64,000 bases of DNA from Sporodiniella umbellata (lineage: Eukaryota > Mucoromycota > Mucoromycetes > Mucorales > Rhizopodaceae): positions 124,001 to 188,000 of the forward strand of contig JAIXMR010000017.1 in NCBI GenBank assembly GCA_025677835.1, in the 5' to 3' direction. Of the stretch, positions 31,808-43,944 are shown in pieces. Below the pieces are notes generated by a model. The model had not been told where the DNA came from. It did no database searches and saw nothing but the letters and a program-made list of their open reading frames with translations. A program made the position numbers and the translations under genes. The stretch's first letter is position 1; each line of letters starts with the position of its first letter.

Positions 31808-33077
31808 AAAAGAAAAGGCACCCAAATTCTCTGCCTTGTAGATCGCTACCAATCTTTGTAAAAAAAAAAAAAAAAAAAAAAAAGAAAAACAGAACAAAAC
31901 AAAGTAAAATAAACCTAAAAAGAGTAGAGAATGCACATTTGGAGAAATAACTAGTTATTGAACGTCTTTTTTTCATTGCTAAGTTTCTAAATGGCCACTG
32001 TTTTACTCTTTTTTATTTTAACGAAAGCCAAAACCTGTCTAGCTCTTGAGAAAAAAGCTTCATTAGAACCTTTGCACCTTTAGTTTCAATAATGGTTAAC
32101 TTCAAACCCTTCAGGTTTGCTTTATAGGAGGTAATCTGGCAACTGATGAGCAGCTCAAATATACAATAAAAAAGCCACAAGTAGATGGTAAAAGTGAGGT
32201 ATATATTCATAGTGAGCTGTATTTACTAACTTTTTTTAAAGAATATCTGTATAGTAACTTATTTAACAGAAGCCACAGTGAAGTAGAGAGAAACTATGAA
32301 CAAGTTTGACAATACACCACAATCTAGAAAAAGATATAAAAAAAAATGCACTTTTAACAGAGCTACTATCTTTACTTAAATTCAGTTCGAAGCTGTTAGT
32401 TTGATGCTTTTTGATAAACTAGTTATAACATCCAACTTCCATAGTCTTAAACAAATAAACACATACATCTAAGTATCACTTTAAAAAGGGTCTATCGTTA
32501 ACATTAAGCACATCCACACCAGAACTTCATTTGATAACGTCTTTTGTCGTCTTTTGAAGATAAACATTTATTTGTCCCCAATTTTTTTTTAGAAACAAAG
32601 CGTGTATGAATTTGAACTAGAAAGTAGGCATCAAGGTGCATAATGAACTCAAATAGGCGATATCCTGTATAAATAGCTTAGATCAGTGACAGGCGAATAT
32701 GCACGGACTAAGACAGAAGCGTTGGCTTTTTCAAAGGTCACTGTTTTTACATCATTATATCTGTGTGCTACAAAAACATCACATACACTAAATCGTTAAA
32801 TAGATATTGTGCTAGATCAATTTGCTCTCTGCAGTTTTTCAGTCACATGATATTATATAAACATCTATCCGTGGACCATAAAAAGTAATACACGATATAA
32901 CAAACAAAAGAGCAAAGATACATTTCATGGTTGATCTTGACAGCTGTTTTTTAGTTTTTGAGCAAAGACAAAAATTACACCACATCTTGTTAACGGATAA
33001 AACCAATAATATATAAGTAAAAAGCACAAGCTTTTTTTATTGTAATTAAAAAAGTTACAATCCAACCGGTGGTTAGT
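31808..33077. other. 1.27-kb convergent intergenic region
   Basis: Between the stops of the RSF1-like and ubiquitin-eL40 genes. It has an A24 run (31860-31883) and no recognisable gene on either strand. Confidence 0.5.
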
Positions 33078-33587
<510 letters not shown>

Positions 33588-34032
33588 AGTAAAAAACTAT
33601 CAAGGATTGATGAATAAGGTGTATGGATGGATGGCGAGTTTGGATGCCCATTTTACCTTTTTTAATAGAGGAAGATTAAAAGCTTCAAAGTGGCCTTCCA
33701 CTTTTAGCTTTCCGGGTGGTCCGTGACTTGTTTTGCTCCGGCAGACGAACATGATTTTTTGGAACACCTTTGACCCATATTTATGTCATATCTAATGAAA
33801 AAAGAGAAGGGGAAAAGTCTATAGGAGTCACTTTTGCTAGTAAAACAAGTACCTGTACACTTCTGGCGCATCCTATCAATAAGGGCCAATACACGCAATA
33901 TTCTTATAAAGCAAATACAAGAGTCTTTGTTGCCTGTTTGCTCGAAACCTTATTGGCTGTATTTTTGCATTTCAATTTCAATTTCAATTTCTTTTTTTTT
34001 CTTCTTTTTTCACCCTCATTTTTCTTTGCAAA
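33588..34032. promoter_or_regulatory. Divergent promoter, ubiquitin-eL40 and PAN3
   Basis: 445 bp between outward-facing start codons. Contains a 'caatttcaatttcaatttc' repeat at about 33969-33991 and T-tracts just before the PAN3 ATG. Short frames here have no support. Confidence 0.5.
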
Positions 34033-36695
34033 ATGAGTCAATACCAGTTTACATCAGCACAGAGTTCTGTTATTCCAATCATCGCACCTTCTTCAGAAGA
34101 AACAGCTCAAGATAAACCCGCAAAAGGTTTTTTTTAGTCTTTTTTTGTATAATGTTTCTTTTGTAGCTAAAGATAGCTAAACTATAATTCTTTCTACCTT
34201 TTCTATGTTTTCTCTTCTACTTTTCTCTCTCTCTTTTTTTTTTTTTTTTTTTTTTTGGCAATTGAACAGTGAACAGTGCAAAGCGTCTGTGCCGAAACAT
34301 TATTATACACGGTTATTGCAAATTCGAAAATAAAGGATGCGAATTTAACCATGATACAGTAAGCTAAATTAAGAAAAACTAAAGATGATTTACAAAAGCA
34401 ATATAGAGTAAATCTATTGTTCTACCACAAACTTATGAGAAGTAAATCGAGAAAAAAAAACTAAAGAAAAAGGAGAAAAGTATATCTAATAAGAAACAGT
34501 CGCCATACACCGTTGGCGGATAATATAAATGCTCCAGTTTTCGTACCAGGTGGTCAAGGTAAAGTATAATTCTCCTCTGATAAAGTACTCATTTTGACGA
34601 TGGTACTGTAATAGACAAAATCAGCACGTAAGATACCTTGTTTTTTTTTTTTTTTTTTTTTTTGTTAAAGTTTGTATGGATAGAATAAGAGATCCAACAC
34701 TCAGGTACTCAGCACCGCCTAGTAGCAATAATAACACCCAAAGCAGTTCAATACAATCTTTCAATTTGAACCCTCATGTAAGAGCATTCCGCCATAGCCA
34801 CTTTCATTGATATCATAATAAGGTACCCGATTTTACCCAAGGATATAATTCACCTATGATGTCCAGTGGGAATATGGATCCTTACTTTTACACACCATCG
34901 TATTCAGCAGTAAAAGAACAATACATATATGGGAAAGAAAATAGGATACACGACTAAATATGTTAATATGTATAGACACAATATCATTGCGGACCCCCTA
35001 CATTACCCCATATAGCTAACCTTTTACCACATCAAAGACTAGCACAATCTTTTTTGATTCCGGACAACTTGAATGAACAATTATTAAAGAGGCACGATGT
35101 TTCCATCCAAACAAAATCAAGTAAAAGCATAGGATTCAGTAAAGAGACTGATATAAGTATAGATACTGGATTGCCTGAAGAAGTTCACGTTTACCACTCC
35201 CTCTGCTCTTTAGAAGAAAAGCCAGGTCAGTTTTTTGGACATCCTTGTTGGATATACAAAGCGATCAGTCGAAATACAGGAAATTGTTGTATAATGGTTA
35301 GAGTTGAAGGTAGTGTTAGTTGAATAAAGGCTGGTTACTCATTATTAGGTTTCCGGTTGGTAAATGAGCATACCATGACTATGGTAAATAAATGGAAAAA
35401 GCTGAAACATGCAAACATTGTATCTATCAAAGAGTCGTTCACCACACGGGCGTTTGGGGATTCATGTAAAAAAAAAAAAAAAAGAACTTATTGTCTTTAC
35501 GAAACAAAAATACTGACACTCATTTTAACAGCTCTTGTTTTTATTTATGAATATCATCCCAACTCGATTACCTTATATGAGGCATACTTCACCCCTCAAG
35601 CCCAAGCGTTGCTTCATGCCAGACTTCAAGCGGCTGGAGGAAATATACTCCCAGTTCCCGAAACCACGCTATGGAGCTTTATGACACAGATTGCATCCGC
35701 TTTGAAAGCAATTCATGCAGCTGGACTTTCTGCTAGAACTATTGACCCCAAAAAAATACTAATGACAAGCAAAAATAGGTAAAGAGAGTGAGAAAGAAAA
35801 CAAAAAAAAAAAAAAAAAAAAGCCGTACCATTTTAATAATATGAGTAGACTTCGGTTGAGCGGATGCGGTATTTTGGATGTATTACAGTACGAAACCACT
35901 CAGCAAAAAACAGCCTTTTATCAGCAAGAAGACCTTTTAAACTTTGGAAAATTGGTTATTTCTTTGGCTTGTAATTCACTTCAATCATTCATGAGCCTTC
36001 CTCAATCTCTCGACTATATCTCACAATTTTATTCATCTGACTTGAAAAACACTATATTCTATTTACTCAGTAAACCTTGTTCTTCAAAGTCAATAGACAA
36101 AGTCATACACATGCTGAGTTCTCGCTTACTACATGAAATAGACAGTACTCAGTAGTAAGTTTTTCTTGGAGAAAAATACAAAGTCACTTACTTTGCCCTA
36201 TTCGCTTCTGTATAGCTATGAAGATGCATTAGAGTCAAACCTTAGTATGGAGTTAGAAAACGGTCGTCTTGTAAGATTGCTTTCAAAACTGGGCTTTATC
36301 AATGAGAGACCTGAGTAGGGATCAATTTGAGGAGACAAACATGTTCTTACTTTGTTTAGATTTAACGAAGATCAAAGATGGTCAGACACAGGGGATAGAT
36401 ACATGATCAAGCTATTCAGAGAGTATATATTCCACCAAGTGAATGAATTGGGAATTCCTGTAACAGACATGGGTCATGTTGTTTCTTGTTTAAACAAGGT
36501 AAAATCCACAGAAAGAAAATACATGGTTTTGATAGATATTAGCTGGATAGCGGCGTGGATGAGAAAATACTTCTGACCTCTAGAGACGATCAAACATCCA
36601 TCATTGTGAGCTATAAAGAGCTTAAAGCTTCCATCAGCTCATCATTTAACGACATATGCAGTACACAGCCAGAAAAAAAAACCTCCACAATATAG
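34033..36695 (+). CDS. PAN3: PAN2-PAN3 deadenylase subunit Pan3, 622 aa, 14 exons
   Basis: Exons are 34033-34126, 34270-34358, 34407-34441, 34500-34558, 34615-34627, 34684-34777, 34823-34909, 34976-35309, 35349-35465, 35532-35778, 35846-36154, 36216-36314, 36360-36498 and 36543-36695, all in phase (1869 nt). Residues about 36-60 are the N-terminal CCCH zinc finger (CRNIIIHGYCKFENKGCEF). A disordered linker follows, then the pseudokinase (WKKLKHANIVSIKESF, LVFIYEYHPNSITL, HAAGLSARTIDPKKIL), a coiled coil and the C-terminal knob (LDSGVDEKILLTSRDDQTS, then YKELK). Pan3 recruits Pan2 to poly(A) tails via PABP. Exons 3 and 5 are only 35 and 13 nt; exon 5 is the least certain. Confidence 0.93.
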
Positions 36696-37210
36696 TAAGC
36701 TTGTGTTGCAAATAGACCAAATTGACTTAAAAGTATAGAATCGGCAACATTGATACAAAACGTGCCTTGGCTTTTAAATTGGTATTTAGTATAAAGCTAT
36801 TTATCCTAAACTTTTAGAAACACATCCATTTATTTAAAAATATTATTTTAATAAACTCAACAAGATTAAATCTCACGCCCTTTTTTATAGCGATCTTTAT
36901 AGGACGTTTTTTATAAATTCAGTACGATTAATATGAGTAAGCTGTTGAACTCGAGACTGCTCTTTGTGGTACCTCATTTCAAAAAGCCTCACACTTTTTT
37001 GTATAGTTGAAAGTTAAAGCTATCTGAAGTTTGTAAGCCACACAAAAATCTAGCCAATCAGAATAATTTAAAAACTGAAAAAAAAAAAAAAAAAAAAGAA
37101 CGGAAGGCTAGAAAAAAGCTCTCTCTCCTTTTATAAACATAAAACCAATCGGTAATAGAGATGGCACACCTTATAGTGGCTTGTGAGCCAATACTTACAC
37201 GTCTATAGAA
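36696..37210. other. Intergenic, PAN3 to eL28
   Basis: AT-rich with an A20-type run near 37078-37097 about 110 bp before the eL28 start; no gene. Confidence 0.5.
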
Positions 37211-37766
37211 ATGAGTGCTGAATTAGTCTGGGGTATCATCAAGAACAACAACTCTTTCCTTGTTAAGCGTCAAAATGTTCAATTCTCTTCTGAGCCTTCC
37301 AACTTGTTGAACATCAACTCTTTCAAGTACTCTGGTCTTGCTAACCACAAGGTAAAAAAAAAAAAAAAAGAGAAAAAGGCAGAAACCTTTTATCTGTATA
37401 ACTGATATGTTTATTGAAACTTTGTATAGAACGCTGCTATCATCCCTGCTGCTCGTGGAGTCCGCGTTACTTTGCGCAAGGCTAAGAAGGAAAACTCTCC
37501 TGCCAAGTCTGCCAATACCGTTGTTATTGCCAAGACCCGCCGTCAAACCGCCAAGTCTGTTGCTAACTTGATTGCTCGTGGTAACAAGTACAGACCCGAT
37601 CTCCGTGCTGTAAGTACTTTATAGACTCTAAAAAAAAAACGCGATTTATTGACCACACCTCTTTTAGGCTGCCGTTGCTCGCGCCTCTGCTATTATTTCC
37701 ACTCAACAACCCAAGAAGGTTCAAAAGAAGCGTGAATCCAAGGGTATCCGTGCCGTCAAGGCTTAA
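37211..37766 (+). CDS. RPL28: 60S ribosomal protein eL28, 139 aa
   Basis: Exons 37211-37351, 37430-37609 and 37668-37766 (420 nt, phase-0 introns). The sequence follows eukaryotic L28e: [50 protein letters not shown] and the basic C-terminus. It is a component of the large ribosomal subunit. Mammalian-type eL28 is absent from Saccharomyces but present in many other fungi. Codon choice is biased toward C-ending codons (AAG, GCC, CGC) compared with neighbours, as expected of a highly expressed gene. Its stop lies 29 bp from the stop of the convergent Tyw3 gene. Confidence 0.95.
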
Positions 37767-37795
37767 TTTATTATTGTACAAATAAAATCGAAAAC

Positions 37796-38694
37796 CTACC
37801 CCTCAAATACATCTATCATATCAATTGCCTCTGATTTATCCTTTTTGGTTTGCTCTTGTCTTCTAGCCAGACCTTCTCTTCTCATTCTTTCACTCCTTTC
37901 CTGTTTAGACTCCCAGACAGGCTTGGCTTGATTGGCCTCTAGTTCAAGTTTCATGCTGTCTTCAAACACCTTCATACGGCTTATGTTCTGTTCAAACTTC
38001 TCGTTTGACAAACGTAATAACATCACCAGGTAGGGTGCATCCACTATACAATAGACTGTATCGTTTTCTACGTAAGCTACAGGCGTATCTATCTTGAGTG
38101 TGCTTCGAATTGCAAGCATGTGTCTACGAGAGGGTGTAATACCCGAATTTTGATAACCAACTTGACTAGCAATATTGAGTAAATGCATACCGCTTTGTTG
38201 ACTAGAAGCTTCAATATGCAAGATCTTTTTTTTTTTTTTTTTTTTTTGGCACAAACTAGTTAGTTTTCAAGCATTTCTTTTTTCGTGATAAAGTAACCCA
38301 AGATTACCAAAGGCTCAAACTTGAAGTAGATCCATTGTTTGTTTAAACAATCTGTTGGTGAACGGGTGAATTCTACAGGTCGATTTCCAAACAAAAGAGA
38401 CAGAATCCATGTTTCCGAATCTTCGGGTACCTCGATAGGGTCGTGGCTTACATAGAGCCAATTCCCTCCTTTGGTGGTTGCTTTGTCGTCTTCAAGAGCT
38501 GGACAGTACATGGCAACTCGACCAGAACAGCTACTGGTGGTATAATAATCGGGGTGCTGATTGATGACATGCATTAAATCTAAAATGGGGGCATCTATAA
38601 ACCCTTTAGGCGATTTATCTCTTCTCTCAGGATCGACATGTTCTACAAGCATAGAAACTACTTGCTCTTTTCTTTTAGCGAAACCTTCATTCAT
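37796..38694 (-). CDS. TYW3: tRNA wybutosine-synthesizing protein 3 (Tyw3), 271 aa
   Basis: Exons (minus) are 38308-38694 and 37796-38224 with a phase-0 intron containing a ~22-bp A/T homopolymer (816 nt in total). Family markers are MNEGFAKRKEQVVSML, the DAPILDLMHVINQHPDYYTTSSCSGR block, WIYFKFEPL joined across the intron to ILHIEASS, and GYQNSGITPSRR. Tyw3 is the SAM-dependent N4-methyltransferase step in wybutosine biosynthesis at position 37 of tRNA-Phe. The C-terminal 60 residues are charged and helical. The start at 38694 is chosen over an upstream frame that would read through a poly-Phe T-run. Confidence 0.93.
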
Positions 38695-38795
38695 GGCTGT
38701 ATATACAAAAAAAAAAAAAAAAAAAAAAAGCTCTATTGACAGTTTGAGGCTTTTTTTTCTGTTTGGGTGGACCTTAATAGGTTCAAACACCGCCT

Positions 38796-39829
38796 TCATG
38801 CTGATTTATTGATATGGCCATAACGTGCCATGAAACGTTTCAAGTTAATATAGAGTTTAGAAAAAACTCTTAGAGAACGACTTTGATGTTTTTTTGGAGC
38901 TAACCACTGATCAAGATAGTAAGTTAAATGAGCAACAGCATCTTGGGTAGGTCTTGAAAGACAGTAACGTAGACGCAAGAAATGAATAAAGATAATGATA
39001 GAGAGTACAGAGGTATGAAGCCTTTCCAACGTTTTAGAACACTTAGGGAAGTAAACAAAGAGAAAGAACACAAACTTACGTTAAAATGCCGAGAATCAGC
39101 TGAAACGGGATGATGATGACTTCAATATGTGCAGCATACTGTATAGCTAAAATGTGAACACTTTCAGTTGTGTGTTGAATTGAGCCCTCCAGTTTGCCCA
39201 GAAGCGATTCTTTCTCTTTCTCGGGTATAAACAGTCTGATGAGTGTATTTGTATATTTGAATGCGTGAAACAGTGAATAAATAAAGAATGGAACCAAAGT
39301 GACTACATGGTGTAAGTCAGAACATCCTTCTTTTTTTTTTTCAAAATAACTTCTCCATTACCTGTCATAGGAGTAGAAAAATACCAATAAAGTGCCATAA
39401 CAAAGTAATGAACATTTTCATCGTAAAGTAAGCGAGTATATCTGTCCTCCTTAGTTGACTATTTTTGGTTCGCTTAATTAGTCTCTCAAGACCATTATAA
39501 AAAGTCTCACTCAAAAAATCATTTACCTCTATCGAGTTGTAAATAACTATGGCATAGGACATAAGCGCTCCCATATAAGCACCTCTATAATGTACTGGAT
39601 TTGAATAAAAAGACAATACTGAGCCAAAGTAAATGATTCCATTTATTACTACACAAACATGGCCTAGCCACCAATAAAACTGTTTCTCCTGTTGAAAAAG
39701 AAAAAGAAAAAAGGTCATCAGCAACTTCTCATTTCTTATTTACAAAAAGGACTAAAACCGAGACTATTTTCTACTGCTTACTTGAATAAGTTGGCTAAGC
39801 TTTTGCGTACTAGATATTGTGTTGCTCAT
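38796..39829 (-). CDS. TMEM33/Pom33-family membrane protein, 266 aa
   Basis: Exons (minus) are 39782-39829, 39385-39688, 39080-39302 and 38796-39021, all in phase (801 nt). It has four or more hydrophobic segments: FYWWLGHVCVVINGIIYFG, MKMFITLLWHFIGV, HAFKYTNTLIRL and VIIIPFQLILGI. The SIIIFIHFLRLRYCLSRPTQ segment matches the conserved 'RFLTLRYSSRRNPY' region of TMEM33. Family members (yeast Pom33/Per33, fission yeast Tts1) sit in the ER and nuclear envelope and help nuclear-pore distribution and ER tubule shape. The last acceptor uses 'ggaaag' rather than the nearer 'cctaag', because only that keeps the phase. It starts 101 bp from Tyw3 on the same strand. Confidence 0.85.
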
Positions 39830-40951
39830 GACAAGTTAAATGGTCAATCCCTTCAAGGGACTTCAAAAAGACAAAAGATGCAGAAAAGAAAAGACCAGTC
39901 TTTTTTTTTTTTAACTCCTCATTCTCGATATAAAAAAAAAAGGGTTGGTGGTTACACGAAGCTTAATTATTGATTTCACACTTGATTGCTTTTGGTGTCA
40001 CACCCTCTACATCATACTCTATTCTTTAATCTAAACCTATAGAAATTGGCATCTTTACAGAAACGGATGTCATTTTTGTAAAAACTTTTGAAAACAAAAA
40101 CAGTTGCCATCAGCTCAATTGGCTTTATCATTTCGGTCAAGACCATCTATCCGTGCCAGCCGATTAAATTTGGCGTTGAAGTTGATCTTTGATCTTTTTT
40201 TAAAAAAAAAAAACAGTTATTTATTTAGGATATGTATTTATATATTACAACGCTTTTTTGCAACATTGGATGATCTATCAAAGCTCAATATATTCCTACT
40301 GTAAAGAATGCTCTATATATTGCCTCGCCTCTTACACGCATATTGGTTTTATAACATAGAATATAGAGTACGATTTAGTATATTCACTAAAAGAAGTTTG
40401 TATATATATACAAATTATATTTAGAGAGAGACTTTGTATTCTATGATAAGCGATGCAACTGTATTTACTAAAAGAGAATGCCTAATAACTAAAAATAAAA
40501 AATCAAAGAAAATACACCGTTTTGGTCAACAATAAACATACAACATGATTTGTTCAAAACTTTTTGTATTGTCTAACTAACAGCAAATCGCATCCTTTCT
40601 ATATTATATTTGTACATTTGACGTCAAAGGGTTTTGAAGTTGTCTCATATGTCTTAATATACAAGTCTGTTTGAATTTTAGTTTATAATAAAATTCAATC
40701 GATATTTTGAGTTTTGAAGTATACATTAGAGAAACAGAGTATCTAAACATTCGATTCAACAACCAAAGCTTTGGTATAAGACTATTTCTAGAATATAGAC
40801 TAAGAGCTGGACGGTACTCTTTTGTATATATATATATATATAAAAAGTTGGGCTATTTTTTTTTAAAAAAAAAAAACGCAAAACTCCCTTTTCTTTTTAT
40901 CATCATTATTTATTTATTTACTGTGTGTATGCGTGTTGATAAGAACTGAGT
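39830..40951. other. Divergent 1.1-kb intergenic region
   Basis: Between the outward starts of the TMEM33-like gene and the next + strand gene. It has (TA)n near 40829-40843 and A/T tracts near both starts. No coding sequence was recognised. Confidence 0.5.
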
Positions 40952-41924
40952 ATGAGCCAAACAAGATTAAGCGATTACCAAGTAGATTTGATCGGCAAGT
41001 ATGTGGCAGGTCAATTCTTAAGCGGTACACCAGAGTATGAGGACATGCTAAGACACGAGCTGTCAAATACGAGCGCATCCGATTTTGTAGTTGGAAGCTT
41101 ACCCGCCAGTCCGGGTTATTCCTTGTCTACAAACATACTAGATCATGAAGAAACAAAGGTGTATATCGACATTTGTTATAATTGTAACATTCCAAGACCT
41201 GCGGTGAGCGATCCTGAAATTTTCGAGGCTGCCCTCAAGGGGAAGGGAGACTACAGGGTTCCTTATTTTATACAAGAGCCCACCTTATATAAAAGTAAAG
41301 ACAGACTGCTTTGTATAGATTTCTTGATCTGAGGCTTTAATTCTTTGTGAATAGAGGAAACAGTAGTTACTTATCTGATCAGCACAGTAGCGTTACAAAA
41401 ATGCTACCATCGGCCTGAATGGAAATCTTTTCTCTTTGATCAAGTAGTTGACAATGTAGCAAAACATTTAAAGAAAAAATTGAATAGAAAATGGAACATA
41501 TACCAACAGAATGAGTCTCGAGGTGTGCAGTGCCCCTTTGAAATCGAATTTTTTTCGTCTGAATGGTTAAAGCGATTCTGGCAGAAACTCAATCACACTC
41601 AATGGAGCCCAAAGTCTACTTTTATTGAACATTTTGACAAGCTGTGGGTCATGATTCCGATGCCTGATCTAGTAATTTCATTTTTTTTTTTTTTTTGTTT
41701 GTTTGTTTGTTGTAGCCAGAAACTAACAATATTTTATTTAGAGCTATCCAGATTGGCAAACCATTCTGAAAGAGAGTGGTCTGGAATTGATGTTGGGAGA
41801 AGAATCCTTTTTTATTTCATTTACAAAACCAGTAAACCATTTGCATTCTAATAACAGATTCGACTTTTACAAAAAAAGCAGAATGCTTGTAGGGGAACTC
41901 ACATTGCTCAATAAAGAAAAGTAG
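40952..41924 (+). CDS. Uncharacterised protein, 280 aa
   Basis: Exons 40952-41294, 41355-41671 and 41742-41924 are all in phase (843 nt), with good splice sites including ACTAAC and CTAAT-like branch sites. The soluble protein begins MSQTRLSDYQVDLIGKYVAG. It has a central IETVVTYLIST-like helical stretch after residue 114, a basic KHLKKKLNRKWNIYQQ helix, an aromatic-rich block (FSSEWLKRFWQKLNHTQW) and WVMIPMPDLSYPDWQTIL. There is no signal peptide or membrane segment, and no family that I can name. The even composition and clean splicing argue for a real, functional gene. Confidence 0.7.
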
Positions 41925-41968
41925 AATGCTTGATGGATGATAAGTAGTCCTTTTGCAACCCAATAAAC

Positions 41969-42020
<52 letters not shown>

Positions 42021-42597
42021 CCCCCTTTTTTCTATGAACCCAACGCAAAGGGAGGAATGGCTTTATAAGCAGCGTATTATCACTGGAAAAGAACTGGACT
42101 ATTCTCAAAGACTATAATGGCTTGATTGAAGAGTGAGTAAGCCGTGATAACGGAGACTATCGGCAAACCAAAAGGAAATGAAAACACGGTTTATCCTACA
42201 TAAAGAAGTGGTTGGTTATGTAGAACGATCTGCTGACTATCATGAGCAATGTGTATCCAAACTACAAAATAGGCTTTTTTGTTTCTATTTGGCGATGGTA
42301 AGACGAAACTGGAGCCATAAGAGAGTGAATGTAGATTGGATTAATAAAAATCATGAAAAAAAAGTGAAGAATTGTCAATTTCCTATTGGATGCTAATAAA
42401 TTCCTGTTCCAAATTTGTGTTTATTACCTCTGAAATAGAGATATGAGTTTATTTTCTCAATGTGTATAGAGCGCGTTATTGGCTGTGGGGATTCAAATTG
42501 ACCTTTTTTCTATTTATTACTTTAGGGTTTTCTTTCTTTTTTTTTTTTTTTTCTTTCTAAAATTAAAAATTCTTTTTTCAGAAAAGAAATAAATACA
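41925..42597. other. Region with 48-bp poly-A run and coding-like debris
   Basis: Poly-A occupies 41970-42017. Downstream, a frame from 42034 (MNPTQREEWLYKQRIITGKE) and another at 42178-42396 (KTRFILHKEVVGYVERSADY) look coding but cannot be joined without stops. This may be a decayed or mis-sequenced small gene. Poly-T near 42538-42553 precedes the next gene. Confidence 0.35.
41970..42017. repeat. 48-bp uninterrupted poly-A
   Basis: Counted directly from the sequence; the longest homopolymer in the window. Length is likely unstable and error-prone. Confidence 0.9.
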
Positions 42598-43083
42598 ATG
42601 ACTGAAGTTGCCGTACCTGAAAATAACAAAGAGGTTGTTCAAGAAGAAGAAACCTATCAAGATCGTTTCTTGGAAGGTTCTCAGCGTATTGTGTCTTATG
42701 ACCTTTTGGAAGCCCGTGGCAAATTAGCTGAATGTACTGACCCTGATGCCAAAATCTACCAACAGGCCAAAGAAGATTTCCGTAAAGGTTACGAACTTGC
42801 CTTGACTATACCCCGTTCTCTGGAAGATGATGTGTTGGAGAAACACGAAGAAGACATCAAGACTGCTTCTGAAACTATGGTCGGTGCCTGGCTTTTGGAT
42901 GAACGCGCTGCCCCCATGTCAGAACGTATCTTGATTCTTGGTCAACAATATGAAAAAGTGCTTTTGAAAAATATCCCTGAAGAAGAAAAAGAAGGTTTCT
43001 ATGTTAAAGATTCCCTTTTGTTTTCTGCTTGGATCTTGTTGGTTGGTAAACAATTTAAACACTGGTAAGTGAAGAAAAAACAT

Positions 43084-43133
<50 letters not shown>

Positions 43134-43944
43134 CTTGACCCTAAGAACTTAATCCCTCATCTACCCCCTTAGTATCACCACCTTGACTTTGGCTATTGAT
43201 ACCTACAACGATCTTCCTGCACGCGTCTTCTTCCTCCGTGCTTCTTGTCAGCTCACTTTAGGCAAAAACAGGTAAATGATAAATTATAAGGAAATAGAAT
43301 CTAATACTTGTACTAGATTGGGTATTCGTGATTTGGAAAAGGCATTAGAAAGAGATCCCAAATTCTCTGTAGCCTACTCTGTGCTTGGTTCTGTCTACTT
43401 GTCAATGGATAACGAAAGAGAAAATGCAATCAAGAACTTCAAACTCTACCTTCAAAACGGACACCCTGAAACTAGCGATACTGTTCATGCTCTCTATGCT
43501 CTGTCGGTACTGTTGAACCACAAGAAGAAGAAGAACGAGGCTCACGGTTATTACGAAAAGGCCAAGAAGGCCGAAGAACATTTCCACGAACTCTTTGGTG
43601 CCCACACTGGTTTGAGCGACACCAAGCGTGAGGCAATCACAGCCCACGAAAGCGCTGCAGAAGCAGAAGCATTGATCGCCAACTATGCACCCAAGAAACA
43701 AATTGACTACAGAATGCAACAACTGTTGGAATCTGGCATGCTGACTTCTTTCCCTGCCAATCCTACCCAATGTTCTCACTGTGGTGCTACTCATGCCAAA
43801 GATAAGCCTGAAGCTCCCCTTTTGGCTTGTGGTGCCTGTTTAAGCATCTGGTACTGTTCACGTGATTGCCAAGTAGGTGATTTCAAACTCTCTCATAAAG
43901 CTCAATGTAAGAAGATGAAGGAAGAAAAAGCAAAAAAGGCATAA
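42598..43944 (+). CDS. TPR-repeat protein with C-terminal MYND zinc finger, 397 aa
   Basis: Exons 42598-43064, 43173-43271 and 43317-43944 (1194 nt, in phase). The central region has TPR-like helices (LGIRDLEKALERDPKFSVAY, SVLGSVYLSMDNERENAIKN). The C-terminus has a MYND finger: CSHCGATH, LLACGACLSIWYCSRDCQ, then HKAQCKKM. MYND domains bind short proline-containing peptides and often serve as scaffolds for chromatin or signalling partners. There is no SET domain, so this is not a SMYD methyltransferase. The N-terminus is acidic. Intron 1 holds a (GA)n run at 43088-43125. Codon use is like that of a well-expressed gene. Confidence 0.85.
43088..43125. repeat. (AG)19 microsatellite in intron 1 of the TPR-MYND gene
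   Basis: Uninterrupted AG dinucleotides inside a 108-bp intron, just 24 bp from the donor site. Confidence 0.9.
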
